A DNA stretch of 64,000 nt, from assembly GCF_014204865.1 (NCBI RefSeq), contig NZ_JACHMG010000001.1, positions 5,544,501 through 5,608,500 of the forward strand, in the 5' to 3' direction. Below the pieces are notes generated by a model. That model was not told the DNA's origin and did no database searches. It was given only the letters and a program-made list of their open reading frames with translations. This document shows positions 10,801 to 22,800 of the stretch, in pieces. Source of the DNA: Amycolatopsis jiangsuensis (GTDB lineage: Bacteria; Actinomycetota; Actinomycetes; Mycobacteriales; Pseudonocardiaceae). The translations under genes were made by a program, and so were the position numbers. Each line of letters begins with the position of its first letter. Positions within the stretch are counted from its first letter, which is position 1.

Positions 10801-13800
10801 CGCGAGACCGGGATCATCGGCAACGTCGGCACGCGCGACGACGACAACCAGGACGGCGTCGGCGTGGTGGCCACAGTGCCGGCGACAACCAAGGACGATC
10901 TGCAGACGATCGCCGAGAAGTACGCGGGCGGCTTCACCGGCAACTCGTCTGACGGCCGCTTCGCGCTGGTGATCGGATTGAACGGGACGCCGGGTTCGGA
11001 ACGGGCGATCTCGCAGCAGATCCAGCAGTTCCAGAGCAACTGGGACAACCGCTTCCCGGTGGCGGTCGTGGGATTCACGTGGAAGAACCCGACCACGGAC
11101 GTGGTCGACCAGAAGACGATCCCGTACGCCACGATCCGGGAAACGATTGCACGCAATCCGGTCACCGCGGACCTGATCGGCCAGATCCGCGAATCCGGGG
11201 GTGACCAGGACGTCTACCTCCACACGGGCGACGCGGACGTGCATTCGCTGAACACGCCGAGCGGGCCGTTGTTCGACGCGGTGAACTCGGTCGTGACCGG
11301 CAGCGAGGATGGTGCACCGGAGCTGATCAGCGGTGGCTACCAGGTACGGCCGGACGACGGTGCGAACGCGAGCCGGGCGGCGCAGCTGGATCTGAACGTA
11401 CGCCGGGCGATGGCGGAGGTCGATCCGCGTTCGGTTTACTTCCCGGAGCCGAACACCTTCGTCCGGATGAAGCGCGACCAGCTCGAGAACGATGTCACCT
11501 TCGGCTACCGCAAACCAGGCAGCAGCAGGTTCCGGTACAACGCCGAGGAGGGCCAGGGCCTGGTCGATTCCGTCCTGGCACAGCGCAAGGCGGAATGGAC
11601 CGGCCTGGACCCCCGCGGTGTGGCGAAGTTCGATCCGAACGTGGCGATCCAGACCGACGGCACGCGGATCGCGGCGAAGGTCGGCACCGACCCGAACGGG
11701 ATCACCGCACTCGACCAGAGCCACGCGAAAGACACCAAATGGGCCGACCAGATCGGCCGCTACCTGAGCAACCACACCCAGCTCACCGCCGACCAGGTGA
11801 ATCTGGTGCAGCTGGCGAAGAAGGCCGCCTTCTCCGGCATCGAACCCGGCAAGCCGATGCCACCGCGGCCGGAGAAGTTCTCCGACGTGCTCGCGAACCT
11901 GTCCCCGGGTGACCGGAGCAGTCTGGTCGCGGGCATGAGGCAGAACATGGAGGACGGGAAGCGGCTCGCCGACCTCATCGTGGCGACTCGACAGGCACTC
12001 ACCGACACTCTCGGAAACAATCCCGCGCCGTCCCTGCACACGCCGGCGGCGGCGCCACCGAAGCCGGACTCGGATCACCCCACCGATTCGGAGACCGGGA
12101 TCGACTTCGATTCCCACCGTGGCCTCGAAGCAGTACGAGAAAGCAATCCAAAGGCGAGCGCGCTCACGCTGAAGGCGGTGAGACAGCGTGAGTTCACAGC
12201 GGACGAGCGGGCCGGCGCGGAGGACGCGTTGAAGCACTACGCGCCGATCATCGGTGCGCAACGGCAAAGCTCCAGCCGTGCGGACATCGAGCAGGAAGTG
12301 CAGCACATCGGTGCGGTGAGCCTGGGCATCGAGAACGGCCGGATGTCGCCTGCTATGGCCGGTGAATACATCGGCTCGCACAAGACGGTGAACATCTACG
12401 CGCTCGCCGGCCTTGACCGGGATTTCGGCGGCGGCCGCCGCGAGGTCGAAGGGATGGTCACGCACGAGCTTTCGCACGGTCTGCTCAAATACGCTCTCGA
12501 CGACTACACCAAACACGTCGGCGTGTGGAACGAGGACAACACCCCGAAGCGGCGTCCGGACGCCGAGCCGCCGAGTGATCCGAACGCCCGCAGCGACTTC
12601 GCCGACTTCACGGCGGCGATCAAATCCCATCTACTCGTCCCGCAGAACCTGGCCGAGAACTCGCCGCGTCGTGCGGAATTCGTGACACGACTCGAGTCCG
12701 CGCACCCGGACGTGTTCGCGAAGCAGGGCGACGAACTGTCCCGCAATCGCGCTGCCCGGATCGCCAAGACGCTCAGGGGCGAACACCTCGGGGCGTTCAA
12801 CGAGCACACCGGCTACTGGACTTCGGACGGCTTCCCGGCCTTCGACGGCGAGCGGCCGATGAGTCGTTACGGTTCCACGAACCCCAATGAGGACATGGCT
12901 GAGACAGCCAAGTTCTACTTCCTGGACCCGGATCGGCTCCGGGCCGAGGCGCCCCAGCGTGCGGCCTTCTTCGATCAGCTCGTCGCAGACTGGAAACCGC
13001 AGCAGGACGACACCGTACTCGTCGCCGACGAGGAGACGTCCACTGAGGAGGAGCCGGATACGCGTCCGCTGACGCAGCGGTTGCCCGAGTTCGCGCGGAA
13101 CGGGAAAGCACTCGGGTCGATCGTTCCGGCGGACGTCCGTGGTGCGAAGGACGTGGGCAATGCCATCGAGAACGTGCTCCGCGGGTTCAGCGCGCCGCAG
13201 CAGAATCCGCCGAAAGCCGAAGGCATCGACGCGATCACCGAGTCGCTGAGTGGTCCCGAGTTCGAGTCCTTCCTGGGCAGTGGACGAAAGTCGATGGTGC
13301 GAGTCGGCGAGAAGTGGTACGAGGTGCACGTGACGGCGGAGCCGGACTTCGCTTCGGTCGGCTCCGACCGGATCACGAAGCTGCCGCAGCCGACGATCGG
13401 TGACGTCAAGAACGAAGCCAAGACCACGCACGCCAGTCCGCACACCGACACCACCGCGAACGTGATCGGCACCTCGTACTTCGGGATGTTCCCCGCCGGG
13501 CCTTACGCTTCGCTCGGCGGTTCGGCGCAGCTCGCGAGCCCGTCGGCGGAACACACGGGTACGACGACCGGTACCGAGCAGCGAGTCATCCGCTCGGCGG
13601 GCGATACGCAGCGGGCGGACGTCCCGGTCACCTACCGCATCACGGTCCGCAACGAGACCGGCGGACTGTCCGGATCTACAGTGGATGGACGGGTCGGACT
13701 GGTCCTTTCCACCGACCTCTCGAATCTGAAGCAGGAGCCGACGGCGGGTCCGGGCGACCCCAAGCCGGACTGGGCCGGGCAGATCGAGTTCCTCGCGCCC

Positions 13801-16800
13801 GAGGTGGTGGACCTGGACGAGAACGCGTTGTTCGACCAGGTCAGCAAGAACCTGCATCCATCGGTGACGAAGTTCGGTGCGCCCGGCCGCACCACGTTGC
13901 GGGAGTTCCTCAGCCGCGGCGGGGTCCGCAGTGTGCTGGGGACCGCGATGCAGGGTGGCCCCGTGGTGTCGAACGACCTGCTCAGCCCGCACGGCTCCCA
14001 CCGCGATGCGGTGCAGCTGCAGGCCAGGCCGACGAACGTCGAGCTTCTCGGCGTGATCCCGGGCGAGGGCGAACTGCGGTTCAACGATTCGTCGCTGAGT
14101 GGCGGGAGCACCACCGTATCGTCGAAGTACGGCGGCGACGTGAACGCGACCTTCGGCGGCGGATCGAGCATGCCCGGCGCGGTGAGCGGCGTCGCCGGTG
14201 TCACCGGCAACTTCTCCCGGAAGATCAACCAGCAGTCCACCAGCGGCACCAGCTTCACGAACAAGTCGACGGTCAACGCCAAGGGGGACATCGGCCTGTA
14301 CAAGGTGACTGTCGACCTCGACGTCACCACTTCCACCGGTGAGAAGACCACCGTGCAAGCCACTTCCTACACCCGGATGGGCTTGCCGGAGGCGAAGGCC
14401 CAAGGGCTTCCGGTGCCGAAGGACACGGCGCCCAAGTTCAAGGACGTTGGCACGCGGTACGAGCCGCCCTACCTCGCCGCGGCCGCGGCGGCGGGCAACG
14501 TGCGAGCCGGATCGTTCGCGCCGGCGACGCAGGTCCAGCCGCAGATCGAATCCGCGCTCCGCGATCTGCCCGGCTTCGAGAAGTTCCTCCCGCGCTGGGA
14601 CAAGTTCCAGAGTGATCAGCAGGATTCCGGCCGTGACGTCGCCGAGCGGTTCGCGAACCTGAGGAAGATCGCCTCGACGTTCTCGGTGGCCTCACTGCGA
14701 GGCAGAATGGACAGTCTGCTGACGCAGGGTGTGTCGACGCAGCTCAAACGGCGCGGGCTGTTCACCGACGAATACATCAACGTGACGGTGAAGGCGAAGA
14801 CCGGACCGGGCCGGCACCTCGGCCAGTCCGACGGCCGTTCGGTCAAGAACAGCAACGAGGTGAGCCCGTCGCTGACCAGCGCTACCACGACGGAACGCGG
14901 CTGGTCGCTCGGTGTGGAAGGCCGCGTCGTCATTCCGGCGGCCTCGGCCGTGGCGAAGGTGGGGATCAGCCCGACTGTCTCGCCACTGCAGTACTCGGAC
15001 AACCGGACGTGGAAGAACTCCGGCGGCCCGACGGTGACGACCACGACGGTCAACGGTGGCAGCCCGGACTCGCAGGTGTTCGAGCACGACGTCGAATTCG
15101 AGGTCGAGATCACCAGCTACACCCGCAACCGGCCGTGGGTGCGCAGGCTGACCCCCGGTTCGCCGTTCCGGGTCACGCCCAAGGTGTCCACTGTGGCCGA
15201 GACCGGCCATCCGGCACTGCCGAAGATCTCCGGCAAGGTCGATCTGTGGGTCAATGACGGTACGGCGCTGAAGAAGGACCCCGGCGAGTTCACCTCGGGC
15301 AAGCCAGGTGTCGTGGCGATGTCCCCGAAGGACACTCCGAGCATCGACGATGTGCTGACCCAGCAGCAGAGTCAGCCTTCGCCGAATTTCTTGCACGTCG
15401 ACGCGTTCGCGAACACCGAGGCGCTGCGTGACGAGGGGTTGCGGCAGTTGCAGCGCGCCGCCGGCGGGGACGCCGTGCTCGGCCTTTCCGGCAGCGAGGC
15501 GCGTGCCCGTGTGGACCGGCTCTTTTCCCCGGAAAACCTCCGTGGGCTCGTACCGAAGTTGTTGAAGCAGGGTGGGACTGCCGGCGGGTTCCGGTACGAA
15601 CGCCGGATGGCCGATCGGGTCGGCGGCCTCGGGATGGGAATGTCGCTCAGCAATCCGAAACTGGTCTCGGTCTCCGAAACCGGCGGCGGTGAACGTACTT
15701 ATTCCGGCGGCTCAAAGGCCTCTTACGAAGCAAGCCGCAAACAAGCGCTCGAAGCCAACGCGCAGCTGGCGCTGACCGTGCGGCCGTCCGCCGGTGACGC
15801 GCACGGCCAGGGCCAGACCGCCGGCACGGCGAAGTGGAGCCCGTGGCAGCGCACCTCGGGGTCGTCGAACGAGATGACCGCGAGTGTCGATCACACCACC
15901 CGGGCGCCGGCCGGCAGCCGCACGGTCCTGGTGCAGTACGACGCGAATGTCCGGCTGGTTGCCGAGAGTCGCCAGGAGGGCCTGGTGAACGGTCCCATCT
16001 CGCGGGCGGGCGCGGACGTGCAGCTGCCGGGCTCGGTGTTCGTTTCGATGACCGAGGACGACGCGCGGACAGAGGGCCTGTTGCCGCCGGTCGAGCCGCG
16101 GAATCCGGCTCCTGGCACGCTTTCCACACCGGCGATGGTCGGGGGAAAGTCCCACTCCCTCGGTGCGGCGGTGCTGGAGGACGCGCCCAACCTGTCCGGA
16201 CTCGTGCAGGAAGCCCGTCAGCAGCTCGGGAAGCTCGGCGGCAAGCTGCTGCCGAAGTCGGTGCTCGACGATTCGATGAACAATCTGCAGCGCACGCTGG
16301 AGACGGCTTCCCCGGAAGCAGTGACGTCGCTTGTGGACAGTGCGCTCGACGGCGGCGTCTCCCTGGTGGCACAGGACCAGGGTGTCCTCTGGACCGACAA
16401 CTACCAGCTGCTGCTGAAGGCCAAGATCGTCGACACCCAGTTCGTGGACGTGCAGAACGACGGCAGCGAAGTCGACCACGTCGTGAACTCCTCGCGGACG
16501 GACAAGAAGAACTCGGGCCACGGCTCCTCCTACACCGGCCAGGTCCGGGGCGCCGGACGCGGCCTGTTCCAGGACAGTCAACCGAAGCTCAACGGGTACG
16601 ACGGTGCTTACCTGGGGGCGTCGGGCACCCGAGCGAAGAGCGACCAGACTGTCGAGAACAAAACGACGACCACGGCCGTGACGGCGTCCTCGAGCGGACC
16701 GTCGGCACGGTACCGGCACCAAATCCAGTTCGAACTGGTCGTGGCCCGCGACGGGCACACTTACCCGGTCGCGTCGCAGGAGGCGACCGTGACCTCGCGG

Positions 16801-19800
16801 TCGTCGGCTGACGACCAGAAGATCTCGGGTGACGAGCGTTACCACACCAAGCTCTACGGATCCCGGACCACGGAGCTCGGCGCCGACCAGTCCAGTGAGG
16901 ACGCGCTGCGGTCCTGGCAGCAGGCGGGATTCGGTCCCCTGCCGGATTCCTCGATGGTCGAGGGTGTGCGTGGTGCCGCGGACGTGCGGGCGGCGGCGCT
17001 GCGCGCGCTGCGGCTGGCCGGTGCGGGCAGCGGGCTCACCGGCCCGGGGACCGGCTCCCACAACACGTTGTCCTCGTCGATCACGAACGAGACGTTGCAG
17101 GCGAACCTGCCCGACATGGTCGACAAGCCGTTCGTCCTGCCGGAGCTGCACTCCTCCGCGGTGACCGGCAGCGGCCACGGCTCGGTGAAGGTGTACGCCC
17201 GCGTGGTCAAGCCCGACCTGACCGGCCTGAGCGATTCGGTGAAACTGGAGCGGTCCCGGCAGTCCGGGTCGACGTTCACCGGTGAGGCCAAGACCACGCT
17301 CAGCGGTGAGCAGCAGGGCAACCTCGGCGCCGGCGGGATCACCGACCCGGATCGGAACATGCACTCCTGGGGTGGGCTGGACGTGCGTAATCCGGTCGCC
17401 CGCGTGGACCCGACGTCGAGCACGAACCCGGCGCAGCGTTCCGTGGTCGGCAAGGACAAGGGCCGGACCGGGCTGGTCGGGTTCGACGTCGAGTACCGCG
17501 TCGTCGCCACCGTCGGCGGAAAGACCGCGGCTGTCGAGGTACGGGTGCCGCAATCGTCCCGGACGCGGATGAATGGCTCGGATCTCGAACAGGCGCTCGG
17601 CGAGCCATTGCCGGAGTCGCTTACTTCGGCACAAGACGCGGTGAAGAAGGCCGCCGAGGACTGGCGGTCCGCAGAAGAGGAACTCGAAAAGGCACAGCAG
17701 GACTTCGATGACGCGTGGTTGGCCGAGAACGACAACGTCCACGACGCGACCGGCGGTGCCCGCGGTCTGAACGTCGCGGTCGACGACAACGATCCGGTGC
17801 GGCACCTGCGGCAGGCGCTGGATGCAGCGCAGAACGAGGCACGCGAAGCGGGTCAGGCACTGCGTGCCGGCAACGCCGAGATCAACCGGCTCAACGACCT
17901 CGACGAGCAGTTGCTGTCGCTGGCACTGAGCGAAGAACCGGGTTCGGTCGCACAAAACGACTTGGTGGCGGACGCCTGGCACGCACAGCAGCAGGCGCAG
18001 CAGGTGCGGGACGGGCAGCCCGACCTGGTCCGGCAGCGGCAGGCGGCGCAGGACCGTGCCGCGGAAATCCTGAACGTACTGGACGAGTACCGGAACAAGC
18101 ATTCGGACCATTCGGCGCGGCAGGACGACGCGAACGACCGGATCCGTGCTGCCCGGGAAAAGGCGGACGAGGCACTCCGGACGTGGTGGCAGGCCAAGTC
18201 CGAAGTGGACACGCAGATCGGCGCGCACACTTGGCCGCAGCCGTCGACGGACACCCCGCGCGATGGGGTCGTCACCGAGGAACACCGGGAAGGGACGGTC
18301 GAAGCCAGCGACGCGGCGAACGTCTCCACGGTGTCCGGTTGGGACACGGACACCGGAAGCCCGTACGACTTCGGCGTCTCCGAGATCCAGACGCACACCG
18401 TCACGGACAGGTCGGGGAAGGTGCGTGCGGTGTCCTTCCTGCCGGCGAGTGAGCAGACCGGGGACATCGAACGTGACTGGGTCACCGACAACTCCGGGCA
18501 GATCAGCACTCTGCCGGAGGGCGCGACGCCGCAAAAGTTCGATCCGCTGCTGCGGCAGGCCCGAGCGACCGGGGCGACGCCGGAACTGTCCGGGCGCCGG
18601 TTCGGTGAATGGGCCGACGAATCCGCGGCACCGTGGGACGAGGATTCGTTCTTCGTCTTCGCCCATGGCCGGCCGGAGTCGGTCAAACTGACACTGCTGG
18701 GCGGCCGTACCGTGCGCGTCAGCGGGGACGCTTTCGCCCGGATCGTCGCGAACTCCGCGCTGTTCGCGCAGACTCATTCGTCGGTCACGCTCATTGCGTG
18801 CAGTGCCGGCCAGACCGACGGACCGGGCGGCCTCGCCCACGACTTCCAGCGCACGTTGAGCGAACTCGGCGGACCGGCGACGGTGCACGCCCCGACAAAA
18901 CCGGCGTTGTTCGGCCGCGACTCGTCGGCACTCGGCAAGGCCATCGGTGCGACGCAGAGCTTCACCACGGTCACCGAGGGTGGGCACTTTCGGACCTTCG
19001 GCGGCAATCCCGGGGACGAGGCGATCGTCGGCCTCGTCCGGGAAATGGAACACGGTGAGCTGGCGCCAGAGCCCGCAGCCGGCCCGATCCCGCTGTCCGA
19101 CCGGTACGGCACGCTCGCGTTGGCGTCCACTGTGGAATCGCAACTTGCCGACGAGGTTTCCCGCACCGGCGTGCTGCGACTGACCGAGGTGCGGGACCTG
19201 GTCTCCCGGCACGAGCGGCCGGACGTGATCTGGTCGGCGGCGCTGACGCGGCTCGCCGCGCGGCCGGACGTCGCGGTGCACACGGTCGTCGAAGCAGGGC
19301 GCGACCCGGAGATCGGGAAGTGGACGCGCGCTGAGCTGCCCCCGATGGCGCGTGGCCTTTACACGGTGACGGGCAAAGGAACCTGGACCGGCACGGAGTT
19401 GTCCCGGCCGGTGCGACTCAACCCGGCGTGGAGCACCGGTCCCGCCCGCGCCGGTGCGTTCCCCGGACGTCCGGACGCCCGGTACTACGCGGAAACTCTC
19501 GTGGAGCACCACCTCGACCGGTCGCCGCTCCCGCCGGTCGCCATACCGGCCGAGCTTGCCGAGCAGTTCAAGGCGGACGTCGCGACCCATCTCGGGGCGC
19601 TGCCCGGCGAGGTGCGCCCGGAACTGGACCACTTGGTCTCCAGCGAGTCGCTGTCGGCCGGTTCGACGGTGGAAGCCGGCCCGGACTACGTGCTGGCCGA
19701 GGAGAACACCTACTCGTCGGCGAGCGACCTGGTGTCCGACCTCCGGGAAACCGAGGTCAACGGGCCGGCTCCGGCGCCGCTGCTGGGGCCGGACCTGTTC

Positions 19801-22800
19801 GGCCTCTACCGCGCACCGGAGCCGCCGGACTTCCTGCGTGGACACGACCTGAGCCGGCTCACCGCGGGGCAGAGCCTCAGCTTCCTCGACCTGCTGGACC
19901 TGACCAAGGGCTACCAGCTGAGCCGGGAGCATCTGGACCCCGCGCACCTGCACGACAATCGCGAGTGGACTCTCGAGAAGGAGCGCGCCGACGACAAGCT
20001 GGCCGAGTGGGCGCCCGGTACCGTCGAGCCGCTGGCCAAGACGACCGCCACTCCGTTGCTGATGCACGCGATCTGGCTCGGCGGTCCACTGCGGAACACC
20101 GGAACGATGCAGACCTTCCGCCGCAACTTCGGGGACGCCGCGGACCGGCTCGGTGAAGGCATCGTCGCGGTCCTGTGGACCGACGTTCCGCGCTGGCAGA
20201 CCGAACTGGCGTTGACCACCGCGGCTCCGGAGGACGGGCCTGATCCACTGCACGAGGTCCGGGACCTGGTGTACTGGGCGGCGGAGCACAACATCCAGCT
20301 GGTCGATGTCGCCGAGGTGTTCACCGGCGAGCATCCGATGCTGACGCAGGAGTTCTACCTTTCCGAGGTGGCCAAGCAGACCGGGCCGGGTTTCGCCGCG
20401 GCGAGCGACATCCTGCGGCTGGAGCTGATGTACCGGTTCGGCGGCCTCTACACCGACGGGGACAACGTCGTGCACGGCCTGGGCGATGTCGTCCGGGCGG
20501 CCGAGTCGGACGCCGGTTACGCGGTGCACCGGGTCGGCGGGAACATCGCGAACTCGGCGTTCACCATGTCCAAGGGGCACCCGTTCGCGAAAGCCTATCT
20601 GGACCAGTTGCGCGAGAACTACGGTCAGACGCAGGCGAATCTGCTACCGCGTGAGGTGGATGCACTGGGGCAGGGCTTCTTCTCGACGCCGCTGGGCCGG
20701 GTGCACCGGCAGTCGGTCATGTACCGCTCGGGTCCGGTCGCGCTGACCGAGACCGCCCGCCGGATCGGGCTGAGCTCGGCACAGGAGCTGCCGGGTATGG
20801 CGGAGATCCGGATGAACAGCGACCACAGCTGGCTGCTGCCCCCGCAGGGTGACCCGCCCCCGCTGTCGGACCGCTTCGAGACGCTGGAGCTGACGCAGCA
20901 CGTGGTCCAGACCTTGGTACGTGGTCTGTACAACCGGGACGGTGACCTGCACCTGACCGCGGTCGAGCCCGCGGTGCGCCGGCACGCCGATCCGGACCTC
21001 GTGTGGCAGGCAGCGTTGTCCTACCTCGCTTCCGACCCGGAGCTGGCCGCGCTCGTGCGCACCGTCACCGATCGCAGCAGCTACACCGGTGAAGTGCACG
21101 ATGTACCGCTGCCACCTGCGGCTCGTGCTCTGCTGAACATCGATGACAGCCGGGTGCACCACCACTTGGGCGAGGTCCAGCGCGCTGCCACTCTGCGACC
21201 CGTGGATTCGGTACTGGTGGCGGATTCCCCTGACCCGCTGGAGAATGGCACTGCGCGGCTGACCGAATCCCTGCGCGCGGCCGATGCGCGCGGAGGTGCG
21301 CTGCCGCCCATCGAGGTCACCGGCACCGGTCCGGACGGCCGAGCGCGGGCGGCGACCACTGCCAGGGAACTGGCCGGGCACCTCGCCCGGGAGCTGGGGG
21401 CGGACGTCCTGGACCGGGTGCCGGTGAAGCTCCGAGTTTCCGATGGGGACGGTCGGGTCAGGACTTCGTTCCGCCCGGCCGGCGAACCGGCCGTGGAGAT
21501 CACCTCCGGTTCACCGGACCCGGTGGTGTTCCAGGGCTTGGACGACGTCCCGACGCCCGCCGTGCCACGGCCGTGGAGTCAGGACGGCCGTATCGTCGGG
21601 ATGCACTACTCGGCGTCCGAAGTGGACGCCGTTAGTGAAGAGCCGACGGTGCTGGGCGATGTCGAGCTGTCCGCCGTGGCACGCGATCGCGTCACTGCAG
21701 ACTTCCGAGGTCCACTGCCGTTGACGTCTGATCCGGTGTCGACCAGGGCGTTCACCGACGAGTTGCGCGCCAGCGGTACGGACCTCCCGGTCGATGCAGT
21801 GAATGTCCAGTCGATAGGCAGCGAACACCCGTCCGCGGACTACTTGATCAGCGGTGGCGAACAGGCTCTCGAACTGGACCGTCGCATGGTCGAGGAGCTT
21901 GTCCGTGCCGCATCGCACACCTGGTGGTTCCGTCCGCAGCCACCTGCCGGGCCGGTCCGCGTGACCGACCGGGCAGGGACCGTGAAGCTGCTCGGGTCCG
22001 TCCTCACGCGACTCCGTCGCGGTGGATCCACCTTGGACCTGACATCGGTTGCCCTGGACGTCCATCGGCACGAGCGGCCCGATTTGGTCTGGACCGCTGT
22101 GCTCGAATTGGCTGCCCTGTCGCCGACTCTCGTGCACGACGTGCGGCACGTGATCGACCGCCGCCTGGACGCGTCGACCGGACGGTGGCAGGTCGTGGAT
22201 CTGCCGTCGTCGGCACGCAAGCTGTTCGCCGTCACAGACAAGGGGATCTGGCGTGCCGGTGCGGTCTGTCGCCCGGCCAGGCTGGGTGTCGGACCGGTGG
22301 TGCCCCCGCAGTCGCCAGGACGTCGGCCGCTCGGCGACGAGCAGTCGGAAGCAACGCTCGCGCGCTGGATGGCTGAGTCCATTGTGGAGCGGGTCGGGGA
22401 CGGCCTCCCTGCCCCGGTGTTGACGCTCACCGGCTCGACGGAACTCCAGGACCGTCTCGTAGCGCGAATCCAGGCGGAGCTCGACGTGCTGAATGCGGCG
22501 ACGCCGATCGCCGCGGCCGAACTGGTCGCGCTGAGCACGGCCGGTCCCGCTGCTGCCACTGTTTCTTTCCCGGAGACCCCGCTGGCGCCGAGGCTTTCTC
22601 CCGCCGAGACGGCCGCGGCGGCCGGCTTGTCCGAGCACTACGCGCTCCTGCACCTGCATGGTGTGCCGGATACGTTGCTGGGCAAGGACAACCCCGACGC
22701 GACGACCGTGCTTCTCGACCTGGTCGCAGCGACCCGGGATGGTGCGGACGTCGCCCGGATCGCCGATGCCATGGAGGTCCTGGACCGGCACGGTGCACTG

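Noticed and set aside
15712..20580. Minus-strand open frame of 1,622 codons inside the giant gene
   Set aside because: It is an antisense shadow of the toxin gene, with low-complexity composition and no recognisable domain; the plus strand has clear enzyme motifs here.
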